This document shows, in pieces, positions 23,701 through 35,700 of a stretch of DNA of 64,000 bases (the first letter of the stretch is position 1; the number at the start of each line of letters is the position of its first letter). The position numbers and the translations under genes are program-made. The notes under the pieces are model-generated. The model was given only the letters and a program-made list of their open reading frames with translations. It made no database searches and was not told the DNA's origin. The stretch comes from Arenicola marina (Eukaryota; Annelida; Polychaeta; Arenicolidae): assembly GCA_964019135.1 (NCBI GenBank), contig OZ025257.1, positions 42,549,798-42,613,797 on the forward strand, in the 5' to 3' direction.

Positions 23701-26700
23701 TTTCAAACGTGTATATTTCCGTATGTAGCGTTGCTCTGTTGCCGCGTTCCACCTGCCCTGGGTAATTGTGTTGCTGCGGACTGCTACCTCAGGGATTGTG
23801 TTAGTGCCGAGGCACGGTGGCCCGATACCCCACAATACAGGGCGTGTCGCTGAATGACGCTGAGGCACATTGTAAATGTCCCTAGCTAACGAGCAGACTA
23901 AAGACAGTTATTACGACGCACCTAGTCATACAGTGCGGTGCAGGCGTCATACCCGCCTCCCCCCACGCCATGCCCCTTTGCCCCCCCCCCACCCCGCCAT
24001 CCCCCCCCCTCCCTCCTTCCCCTCCCGCCCCCCATCGTTCACAGTTACCGGAAGTCTCTTATATTGTCACCATGGTATCCAATCACAACAACAAGCTGCG
24101 CGTTAATGAGGAACGGTGTTGTCAGAAGTCGACGTCCAGGACAGTGAGCGTCACTCAGTGAGCATCACTCAGTGCACGTCACTCAGTGTGCGTCACCGTG
24201 AGCATCATTCAGTGAGCCTCATACAGTGAGCGTCAGACCGGCCATTGGTGTGTGACAGGCTCATACAATCTCCTTTATATCCGCACGAGGAACGGTTTTA
24301 GAAGGCTCTTTGATTACACGCTCGTAATCGTGCGCTTTACATACTAAAATCATGATTGTTTCCAACATTACGAGCAGACAAAATGTTATGCAACACATTT
24401 GTTTCTGGGCAAGAATGTATAAATCACATTGACATTCATCAATGATTAAAATCACATTGTTTGGTTCCTTCTTCGACCTTGCCATGCAATGGTTCAATTT
24501 GTGACATTTGAACTTTTGCGCGTCATATTTTATAGGGACAACCACTATCCAACTTGCAACTGACACCTCACTAGTTTCAGTGTAAGTGAAAGGCCCCTAG
24601 AACCCTACAAGTAGTAGAGATAAAGTGGTGACTTATAAATGGTTGATAAAACACCGGAATACAGCTAACGAAACAGGCTCTTGATTGGAAAATACTATGG
24701 GAAACCATGCATGCGTAGCTACGAGTAAACGAAGCTTGGAGACATAAAGTATTCACTTTTTCGCATCGGTCGTCTGCGATGCCATGATTACACATTACCT
24801 TCATGCCGGGGCCAGCGTCACACTTACTGTCTATGAGTGGAATAACCACGTCCCCACTGTGACCGTCCCAGCGGTCGGCCATGGTGCTGCGGCAGGAGGA
24901 GGGGTGTCCCTGGCAGTGGTCTCCCTGACTGTTCAGTGGAGGGTGCAGCCGCATGGCGCCAGTACCCTGCCGCCCGCCTACTCCAGGCCCTGGGTCGGGC
25001 GGCCGCCGCGTCACCACCCTGCCGCCCGCCTACTCCAGGCCCCGGGTCTGGCGGGCGCCCTGTCACCACCCTGCCGCCCGCCTACTCCAGGCCCCGGGTC
25101 TGGCGGCCGCCCTGTCACCACCCTGCCGCCCGCCTACTCCAGGCCCCGGGTCTGGCGGGCGCCCTGTCACCACCCTGCCGCCCGCCTACTCCAGGCCCTG
25201 GGTCGGGCGGCCGCCGCGTCACCACCCTGCCGCCCGCCTACTCCAGGCCCCGGGTCTGGCGGGCGCCCTGTCACCACCCTGCCGCCCGCCTACTCCAGGC
25301 CCCGGGTCTGGCGGGCGCCCTGTCACCACCCTGCCGCCCGCCTACTCCAGGCCCCGGGTCTGGCGGGCGCCCTGTCACCACCCTGCCGCCCGCCTACTCC
25401 AGGCCCTGGGTCGGGCGGCCGCCGCGTCACCACCCTGCCGCCCGCCTACTCCAGGCCCCGGGTCTGGCGGGCGCCCTGTCACCACCCTGCCGCCCGCCTA
25501 CTCCAGGCCCCGGGTCTGGCGGGCGCCCTGTCACCACCCTGCCGCCCGCCTACTCCAGGCCCCGGGTCTGGCGGGCGCCCTGTCACCACCCTGCCGCCCG
25601 CCTACTCCAGGCCCCGGGTCTGGCGGGCGCCCTGTCACCACCCTGCCGCCCGCCTACTCCAGGCCCCGGGTCTGGCGGCCGCCCTGTCACCACCCTGCCG
25701 CCCGCCTACTCCAGGCGTCACGCTGATTCCGAGGCTCGCGGCCACGACACAAGGCCGCAATGGCCGTTCATATCGACTTTAAGACCGACTGTAACCGGAT
25801 AGGACGATGAAGTCCGATGGGAGGCGGTTGACCTTATTGAGAGGCCGTGATAGAGTGCTAGAGTGAGGTGGGCCGGTCTGTCGGGGCCGCACGCCCGCGA
25901 TGTCCCACCCGTCACTGTCCGCGTCCGCTTCTCGCACTGCCCAGCGCTGGCTCGTCGCGTGTGTCCTCCACAGACAGAGGCGATGTAGCCTCTATCAGAC
26001 AGTGGCTCCAGCCACAGCTACATCATTGGCCACTGCTACATCATTGGCCACTGCTCCAAAAGCCTTTCTTCTGGTTATAACCCACAGCGGCAAAGACAAT
26101 TCCATCGCAATCGATGGCAGTATTGCTAGGACTGCTAGCTATGACAGCAGAGCAGACCCTGGAGCGGAGTCCGCTCGCTGTGGGCATACTAGGGCGCCGC
26201 ATGAGGCGAGTATCGTCCAACAGGCGCCCCATACAAACACAATTGTGACTCTCCCAGATCCCGTCCCGCCTCCCCGTGCTGGCTGCAGTCGCTCGGTTGT
26301 CCTTATCCAGCCATCTGTAATCCCCGCCCCAGCCTCGGCGCTTCATACGACCGGCCGCCCCCCGTCCTTCTGCTCCTATACGGCCGTATATCCCGGCATT
26401 CTCCGCGACCAAACACCGGAAGTGGAACAGCCGAGAGCGCCTTCGGGAGTGCAATTATACAGTGTGTCTGCCACGCCGCCCACCACCAGCCACCGCCCTC
26501 CCACTGGCCGCCCACCGCCCCGCTGCCCTCCCACCGCGCCACCCCCGCCGTCTTATCGATTCACAAACTGATGGACTTCTCGTCGCTGGCAGTTCCAGCT
26601 TCCTCGCAGATCATATCACGAGAAATCCGGCCATAATGGGCGGGGAAGCGCCACCTGGCGGCCGGAGATCGTCAGCCATATTTGTTTGCTGCCGCACGCC

Positions 26701-29700
26701 GGGGTTCACACCGCTGCGGTCTGCCCCACCAACTCACTGCACTATTTACCCCCGTCACCCCCTCACAGTGTATGGTATGAGCCACCAATTGCTGGTCTGT
26801 CTAAATGTCAATGGCCGGACCTCTGGCTTCCGGTGACCGCGTGTGTGTGAAGGCCGCGCAGGAGGGCCGCGATCAGCAAACACCGGCCAGCTGGCAGCTG
26901 GGTCGGCAGCAGTCGTGATGGGGGGAGGGGGGTCGGCAGTCGTGATGGGGGGAGGGGGGTCGGCAGTCGTAATGGGGGGAGGGGGGGTCGGCAGTCGTGA
27001 TGGGGGGAGGGGGGGTCGGCAGTCGTGATGGGGGGAAGGGGGTCGGCAGTCGTGATGGGGGGAGGGGGGGTCGGCAGTCGTGATGGGGGGAGGGGGGTCG
27101 GCAGTCGTGATGGGGGGAGGGGGGGTCGGCAGTCGTGATGGGGGGAGGGGGGTCGGCAGTCGTGATGGGGGGAGGGGGGGTCGGCAGTCGTGATGGGGGT
27201 AGGGGGGGTCGGCAGTCGTGATGGGGGGAGAGGGGGTCGGCAGTCGTAATGGGGGGAGGGGGGTCGGCAGTCGTGATGGGGGGAGGGAGGTCGGCAGTCG
27301 TAATGGGGGGAGGGGGGTCGGCAGTCGGGATGGGGGGAGGCGGGGGGCTGGTCGGGAGTCGGGATGGGGGTCGGGGGGTTGGGTCGGGATTCGCGGGCGG
27401 GCGGGCTGGGCGTGGGGGGGCATGGGGGGGTGGCGTGGGGGGCGTGGCGTGGGGGGCGTGGGGGGCGTGGCGTGGGGGGCGTGGCGTGGGGGGCGTGGCG
27501 TGGGGGGGGGCGTGACATGCGTATACCGACAAACGGAAGCAGCGGGCCGCTAGATGGCGCTCACTCACTCACCCCTCCGGGTAGCGCCCCCTCACAGTGG
27601 AGACACCGTTGTGGGGGACTACGTGACACTTGTTTGTATGAGAACCCCATCAATTTGTGACTCATATTTGTACGAGCACCTTATCAATTGTGACACCTGT
27701 TTGTATGAGCACCATATCACGTGTGACACCTGTTTGTATGAACACCCTATCATTTGTGACACCTGTTTGTATGAGCTCCCTATCAATTGTGACACATATT
27801 TGTACGAGCACCTTATCAATTGTGACACATGTTTGTATGAGCACCATATCAATTGTGACACCTGTTTGTATGAGTACAATATCACGTGTGACACCTGTTT
27901 GTATGAACATCCTATCAATTGTGACATCTGTTTGTATGAGCACCCTATCAATTGGGACACTTGTTTGTATGAGCACCCTATCTATTGTGACACATGTTTG
28001 TATGAGCACCATATAAATTGTGACACATGTTTGTATGAGCACCATATAAATTGTGACACATGTTTGTATGAGCACCCTATCAATTGTGACACCTGTTTAT
28101 ATGAGCACCCTATCAATTGTGACACCTGTTTGTATGAGCACCATATCAATGATGACTGCGACAGCTCATAAAAAAACACAGCCGATGTCTTAAATTGCAA
28201 TATATGGAAAAATCTTCTGTGTGGCGTCTAGCGCACTGTCACATGACAAGCCCAGTTACCTGAAGCCAATCGCCCAATCACTGCAGGCAATGTGTGGAGA
28301 CAAAGCGGTGGTCGCCGAGACGGCAGGCCACACCCTAGGCATCGGATACCCTAGATGCGTCCTTAATTGACACGTGCGCGGAAATCGTGGAAGCGGTTTT
28401 TTCGATCGGTTGAATGCCTCTCACTTCCGGCGCCACCTGGCGGTCGATGGGCGAGCCAAAGGAATGACTCTTGTGATCTTACTAACAAGTCTTAAAAGTT
28501 GGTGACGTACATATTGGCGTTCACAGTGGACTGTCACGTGACCTTGTCGCCTGGTTTGCTCCCGCGAAGGAGATGAAGTGGACGGGCGACAGCGCCTCCT
28601 GTCGGCCGTCCACGGCCACACGGGCCGCAGAAGAACCCGGATGTACCGCCGGTCAACGTTAATATTCAGGTCACTTATTCAGCGATTTAAAGCTATAAAT
28701 GTGTTTCCGGTTCGCCATAAAGGCGTGGGACGGTGTGTGGGGCGATGTGTGGGGCGGTGCGTGGGGCGATGTGTGGGGCGATGTGTGGGGCGGTGCGTGG
28801 GGCGGTGTGTGGGGCGGTGTGTGGGGCGGTGTGTGGGTGGGGCGGTGTGTGGGACGGTGTGTGGGGCGGTGTGTGGGGCGCTGTGTGGGGCGGTGTGTGG
28901 GGCGGTGTGTGGGGCGGTGTGTGGGGCGGTGTGTGGGGCGGTGCGTGGGGCGGTGTGTGGGGCGGTGTGTGGGGCGGTGTGTGGGTTGGGCGGTGTGTGG
29001 GGCGGTGTGTGGGGCGGTGTGTGGGGCGGTGTGTGGGTGGGGCGGTGTGTGGGACGGTGTGTGGGGCGGTGTGTGGGGCGCTGTGTGGGGCGGTGTGTGG
29101 GGCGGTGTGTGGGGCGGTGTGTGGGGCGTTGTTTGGAACGGTGTGTGGGGCGGGGTGTGGGGCGGGGTGTGGGGCGGTGTGTGGGGCGGTGTGTGGGGCG
29201 GTGTGCGCGGCGGTGTGTGGGGCGGTGTGTGAGGCGGTGTGTGGGGCGGTGTGTGGGGCGGTGTTTTGGGGCGGTGTGTGGGGCGGTGTGTGGGGCGGTG
29301 TGTGGGGCGGTGTGTGGGGCGGTGTGTGGGGCGGTGTGTGGGGCGGTGTGTGAGGCGGCGTGTGGGGCGGTGTGTGGGGCGGGGTGTGGGGCGGTGTGTG
29401 GGGCGGTGTGTGGGGCGGTGTGTGGGGCGGTGTGTGGGCAGTGTGTGGGGCAGTGTGTGGCGCGCTGTGTGGGGCGGTGTGGGACGCGCGTTGTGTGGGG
29501 CGGTGTGTGGGGCGGTGTGTGGGGCGGTGTGTGGGGCGGTGCGTGGCGCGCTGTGTGGGGCGGGGCGTTGGGCGGGGTGTGGGACGGGGCGTGGGGCGGT
29601 GCGTGGGGCGGTGCGAGGGGCGGTGCGTGCGCCGTTCTGGTTAGTGTTGCCATGGCGACCGATGCAGGGTAAGCGGAAAAGGTCAGCCACCCACTGTCTG

Positions 29701-32700
29701 AGAGAGGCAGACAGCCGGCCAGGCGTCGTGGGCCGGTCACACGGTCACGTGACACAGTCCCAGCGTCGCTACGTTACCGGGCAGCGTGCCGTTGGCCACC
29801 AGATGGCGCTATCAGGTGCTGTCGCCCTTCCGTTGTACCGGCTAAACGGGCCGTGCAGCCTGCGGGCTGCGGCCTTGTAATGTCAAGCTCATGTTGTGGC
29901 TGGGAGTACGGTGGCGGGAGGACTAGGCTCGAGAACTGGGTTTGAGGACTGGTTTGAGGACAAGGGTTTGATTGCTGAGTTTGGCTGCTGTGTTTGGTGG
30001 CTGGGTTTGAAGACTGGGTTTGAGGACTGGTTTGAGGACTGGGTTCGATTGCTGAGTTTGGCTGCTGTGTTTGGTGGCTGGGTTTGAAGACTGGGTTTGT
30101 GGGCTCAATTAGTTGGCCGAACTTGGAGAGCTCGGAGGCTAGGTTTGGTGGCTAGGTATGGGGGCTGGGTCTGGTAACTGGATGTGGGGGCTGAGTTTGA
30201 GGACTGGCTTTGATAGCTGGGTTTGAGGGCTGTGTTTGGGGACTGGACGTAGATGCTGGACATATAGGCGTAGTTTGCGGACTAGGTTTAGAGGCTAGAC
30301 GTGGGGGCTAGGCGTGGGGACTAGGCGTGGGAACTAGGCGTGGGGACTAGGCGTGTAGACTAGGTATAGGGGCTAGGTGTAGGGACTAGGTGTGGAGACT
30401 AGGCGTGGGAACTAAGCGTGGAGGCTAGGTGTGGGGGCTAGGTGTCGGGACTAAGTGTGGGGACTAGGCGTGGGGACTAGGCGTGGGGACTAGGTGTGAG
30501 GGCTAGGCGTGGGGACTAGGCGAGGGGCTAGGTGTGGGGACTAGCGCGGGGATTAGGTGTGGGGGCTAGGTGTAGGGACTAGGTGTGGAGACTAGGCGTG
30601 GGAACTAAGCGTGGAGGCTAGGTGTGGGGGCTAGGTGTCGGGACTAAGTGTGGGGACTAGGCGTGGGGACTAGGCGTGGGGACTAGGTGTGAGGGCTAGG
30701 CGTGGGGACTAGGCGAGGGGCTAGGTGTGGGGACTAGCGCGGGGATTAGGTGTGGGGGCTAGGTGTAGGGACTAGGCGTGGGGACTAGGTGCGGAGATTA
30801 GGCGTGGGGACTAAGTGTGGGGACTAGGCGTGGGGACTAGGCGAGGGGGCTAGGTGTGGGGACTAGCGCGGAGACTAGGTGTGGGGGCTAGTTGTAGGGA
30901 CTAGGCGTGGGGACTAGGTGCGGAGATTAGGCGTGGGGACTATGTGTGGGGACTAGGCGTGGGTACTAGGCGAGGGGGCTAGGTATGGGCACTAGCGCGG
31001 GGACTAGGTGTGGGGGCTAGGTGTAGAGACTAGGCTTGCGGACTACGTGCGGAGATTAGGCGTGGGGACTAAGTGTGGGGACTAGCGCGGGGACTAAGTG
31101 TGGGGACTAGGCGTGGGGACTAGGCGAGGGGGCTAGGTGTGGGGACTAGGCGTGGGTACTAGGCGAGGGGGCTAGGTGTGGGGACTAGCGCGGGGATTAG
31201 GTGTGGGGGCTAGTTGTAGGGACTAGGCGTGGGGACTAGGTGCGGAGATTAGGCGTGGGGACTAAGTGTGGGGACTAGGCGAGGGGGCTAGGTGTGGGGA
31301 CTAGCGCGGGGATTAGGTGTGGGGGCTAGTTGTAGGGACTAGGCGTGGGGACTAGGTGCGGAGATTAGGCGTGGGGACTAAGTGTGGGGACTAGGCGTGG
31401 GTACTAGGCGAGGGGGCTAGGTGTGGGGACTAGCGCGGGGACTAGGTGTGGGGGCTAGGTGTAGGGACTAGGCGTGGGGACTAGGTGCGGGGATTAGGCG
31501 TGGGGACTAAGTGTGGGGACTAGGCGTGGGTACTAGGCGAGGGGGCTAGGTGTGGGGACTAGGCGTGGGTACTAGGCGAGGGGGCTAGGTGTGGGGACTA
31601 GCGCGGGGATTAGGTGTGGGGGCTAGTTGTAGGGACTAGGCGTGGGGACTAGGTGCGGAGATTAGGCGTGGGGACTAAGTGTGGGGACTAGGCGTGGGTA
31701 CTAGGCGAGGGGGCTAGGTGTGGGGACTAGGCGTGGGTACTAGGCGATCGAACTAGGTGTGGGGACTAGCGCGGAGATTAGGTGTGGGGACTAAGCGTGG
31801 GGACTAGGCGTGGGTACTAGGCCTCCCCACGCCGCACCCAGTGCCACGACACAGGCGGTGGGGAAGGTGGGGTGTAGGGAGGGAGGGGGGGGGGAGCGTA
31901 GGCACCACACCCTACATGACGTAGACTATGACGTGGAGTAAAGAGTACAATATGACGTAGACTATGACGTGGAGTAAAGAGAATATGACGAAGACTATGA
32001 CGTGGAGTAAAGAGTAGAATATGACGTAGACTATGACGTGGAGTAAAGAGTAGAATATGACCTAGACTACGACGTGGAGTAAACAGTAGAATATGACGTA
32101 GACTATGACGTGGAGTAAAGGATGATATGACGAAAACTATGACGTGGAGTAAGTAGTAGAATATGACGTAGACTATGACGTTTAGTTGTTTACATCTGAA
32201 GTAGTAAGATTAGTTTCGCGGCCTTTGCGCTTAAGATTAAATAAGCCTATCTGTGACTGACAGAGCTTACCGCAGTCGTCGCTTTGATGACCTGATGTTA
32301 GGTTAAGGTTTAAACTCACTGGGTGCCTAGACTGGCGTTTTAAATCCAGTTTCTCACCCCAGAGCCCGTCATGGTGGACCATTCCGTTTCGCACGACACG
32401 TACCCATCCCCTCTTTTGGGATGCTAGATCCTCCCTAGAATTCGAATCGATGCCGAAAGCCTTCACGTCACGCTTGCCAACATCCTTAAACCTGAGCTTT
32501 GGCCGTCCACTTGACCTTTTGCCCGGCGGCAAAGTCGCCGGGGAGCACATCATTAGAAATGCGTTCATCTTGCATACGATGAACGTTCCCAAGCCAACAC
32601 AGACGTCTTTGTTTCAGCAGAGCAAGAATGCTTGGTAGGTTGGCCCTCCCTAACACTTCTGCATCCGTTACTTTGTCGTGCCAAGATATGCCTAAAATGT

Positions 32701-35700
32701 TTCGCAGGCAGCGAAAATGGAAGTTGTTCAATTTCCTTCTTTGGCCAAACTATGTGGCCCACGTTTCACTGCCATACAGCAGGCTACTTAGATCGCACGC
32801 CCTGTAGGTTAGCATTTTGGTGCCAATGGTTAGTGTTGAATTTTGCCAAGCACGTTTGTTTAACCTACCAAATATGGTGGATGCCTTCCCAATGCAAGTG
32901 TTTATTTCCTCGTCCAGGGATACATTATCCGTGACGGTACTTCCCAGGTAACAAAACTTATTTATCTAAAGACATATCATTAAGAGTAATGACTGGCGGG
33001 GTGATGGCCCCTTGGCGGAAAGTAAGGAGTAGAATATGACGTAGACTGTGACGTGGAGTAAAGCGTAGAATATGACGTAGACTGTGACGTGGAGTAAAGC
33101 GTAGAATATGACGTAGACTGTGACGTAGAGTAAAGCGTAGAATATGACGTAGACTGTGACATGAAGTGAGGAGTAGAATCTCAAGTAGATTATGACGAGG
33201 CGTAAGGAGTAGCATGCAATGAAGGTTAGACATTTATGCCCTGTATATGGTAGGCGGTGGGGGGTGGGGTTGGGCGCAGGGGGGGGGTCGCGGGGCGGCT
33301 GGGGAGGGGGGGGGGGGGAGGGAAATGACCCACCCCTGGCGCTCTGTGTCAACAATCAATGGGGGCCTCCTATATTGCACACAGGGCCCTCTGCGCGTAG
33401 ATGACGGCGCTGGTTGAGAATGGCACGGATGGGCGCTGGCGGATAATAAAGCAGCTTGCTCTGGCGGAGATTGCCGGGTTGATGAAGAGGGATGGCTGGC
33501 CGGGGTAAAGGGGTGGGAGGAGGGGGAGGGGGGCGATGATAGGGAGAGGAGGAGGGGAGGGGGCGGGAAGGGGAAGAGGAGGGGGGGGGCGGGAAGGAGG
33601 AAGGGAAGGGGCAGTGGGTACATTCCACACAAGCGGCCCGCTGGCTAAATGGAAAGAGACGTATGTTTTACCCGGCGACCGGCGGATCATATTGCCAATA
33701 GAGAGACTGGCAACGTCTACACAGGACGCCATGACTGGTCTATACACAGGACGCCATGACTGGTCTATACACAGGACGCCATGACTGGTCTATACACAGG
33801 ACGCCATGACTGGTCTATACACAGGACGCCATGACTGGTCTATACACAGGACGCCATGACTGGTCTATACACAGGACGCCATGACTGGTCTATACGCAGG
33901 CCGCCATGACTGGTCTATACACAGGACGCCATGACTGGTCTATACACAGGACGCCATGACTGGTCTATACACAGGACGCCATGACTGGTCTATACACAGG
34001 ACGCCATGACTGGTCTATACGCAGGACGCCGTGACTGGTCTATACACAGGACGCCATGACTGGCCTATACACAGGACGCCGTGACTGGTCTATACACAGG
34101 ACGCCATGACTGGTCTATACACAGGCCGCCATGACTGGTCTATACACAGGCCGCCATGACTGGTCTATACACAGGCCGCCATGACTGGTCTATACACAGG
34201 ACGCCATGACTGGCCTATACACAGGACGCCATGACTGGTCTATACACAGGACGCCATGACTGGTCTATACACAGGCCGCCATGACTGGTCTATACACAGG
34301 CCGCCATGACTGGTCTATACACAGGACGCCATGACTGGTCTATACACAGGACGCCATGACTGGTCTATACACAGGACGCCATGACTGGTCTATACACAGG
34401 ACGCCATGACTGGTCTATGCGCAGGACGCCGTGACTGGTCTATACACAGGCCGCCATGACTGGTCTATACACAGGACGCCATGACTGGTCTATACACAGG
34501 ACGTCATGACTGGTCTATACACAGGACGCCATGACTGGTCTATACACATGACGCCATGACTGGTCTATACACAGGACGCCATGGCTGGTCTATACACAGG
34601 ACGCCATGACTGGTCTATACACAGGACGCCATGACTGGTCTATACACAGGACGCCATGACTGGCCTATACACAGGACGCCGTGACTGGTCTATACACAGG
34701 ACGCCATGACTGGTCTATACACAGGACGCCATGACTAGTCTATACACAGGCCGCCATGACTGGTCTATACACAGAACGCCATGACTGGTCTATACACAGG
34801 ACGCCATGACTGGTCTATACACAGGACGTGACTGGCCTATTCACAGGACGCCATGACTGGTCTATACACAGGACGCCATGACTGGTCTATACACAGGACA
34901 CCATGACTAGTCTATACACAGGACACCATGACTGGTCTATACACAGGACGCCATGACTGGTCTATACACAGGACGCCATGACCTGTCTATACACATGACG
35001 CCATGACTGGTCTATGCACAGGACGCCATGGCTGGTCTATACACAGGACGCCATGACTGGTCTATACACAGGACGCCATGACTGGTCTATACACAGGACG
35101 CCATGACTGGCCTATACACAGGACGCCGTGACTGGTCTATACACAGGACGCCATGACTGGTCTATACACAGGACGCCATGACTAGTCTATACACAGGCCG
35201 CCATGACTGGTCTATACACAGAACGCCATGACTGGTCTATACACAGGACGCCATGACTGGTCTATACACAGGACGTGACTGGCCTATTCACAGGACGCCA
35301 TGACTGGTCTATACACAGGACGCCATGACTGGTCTATACACAGGACACCATGACTAGTCTATACACAGGACACCATGACTGGTCTATACACAGGACGCCA
35401 TGACTGGCCTATATACAGAACGCCATGACTGATCTATACACAGGACGCCGTGACTGGTCTATACACATGACGCCATGACTGGTCTATACACAGGACACCA
35501 TGACTGGTCTATACACAGGACGCCAAGACAGGTCTATACGCAGGACGCCGTGACTGGTCTATACACAGGACGCCATGACTGGCCTATACACAGGATGCCA
35601 TGACTGGTCTATACACAGGACGCCGTGACTGGTCTATACACAGGACGCCATGACTGGTCTATACACAGGACGCCGTGACTGGTCTATACACAGGACGCCA

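Noticed and set aside
24784-25802. Proline-rich plus-strand frames up to 332 codons
   Set aside because: 52-bp GC-rich array; the same peptide appears in all three frames, as expected for a unit not divisible by three but poor in stops.
29640-29670. Plus-strand first exon (ATG GCG ACC GAT GCA GG then GTAAGC)
   Set aside because: A start codon plus a donor-like sequence alone is not evidence. No downstream exon recognised.
28578-29755. Gly/Arg/Cys- and Thr/His/Pro-rich frames up to 364 codons
   Set aside because: 12-bp repeat artefact in all frames of both strands.
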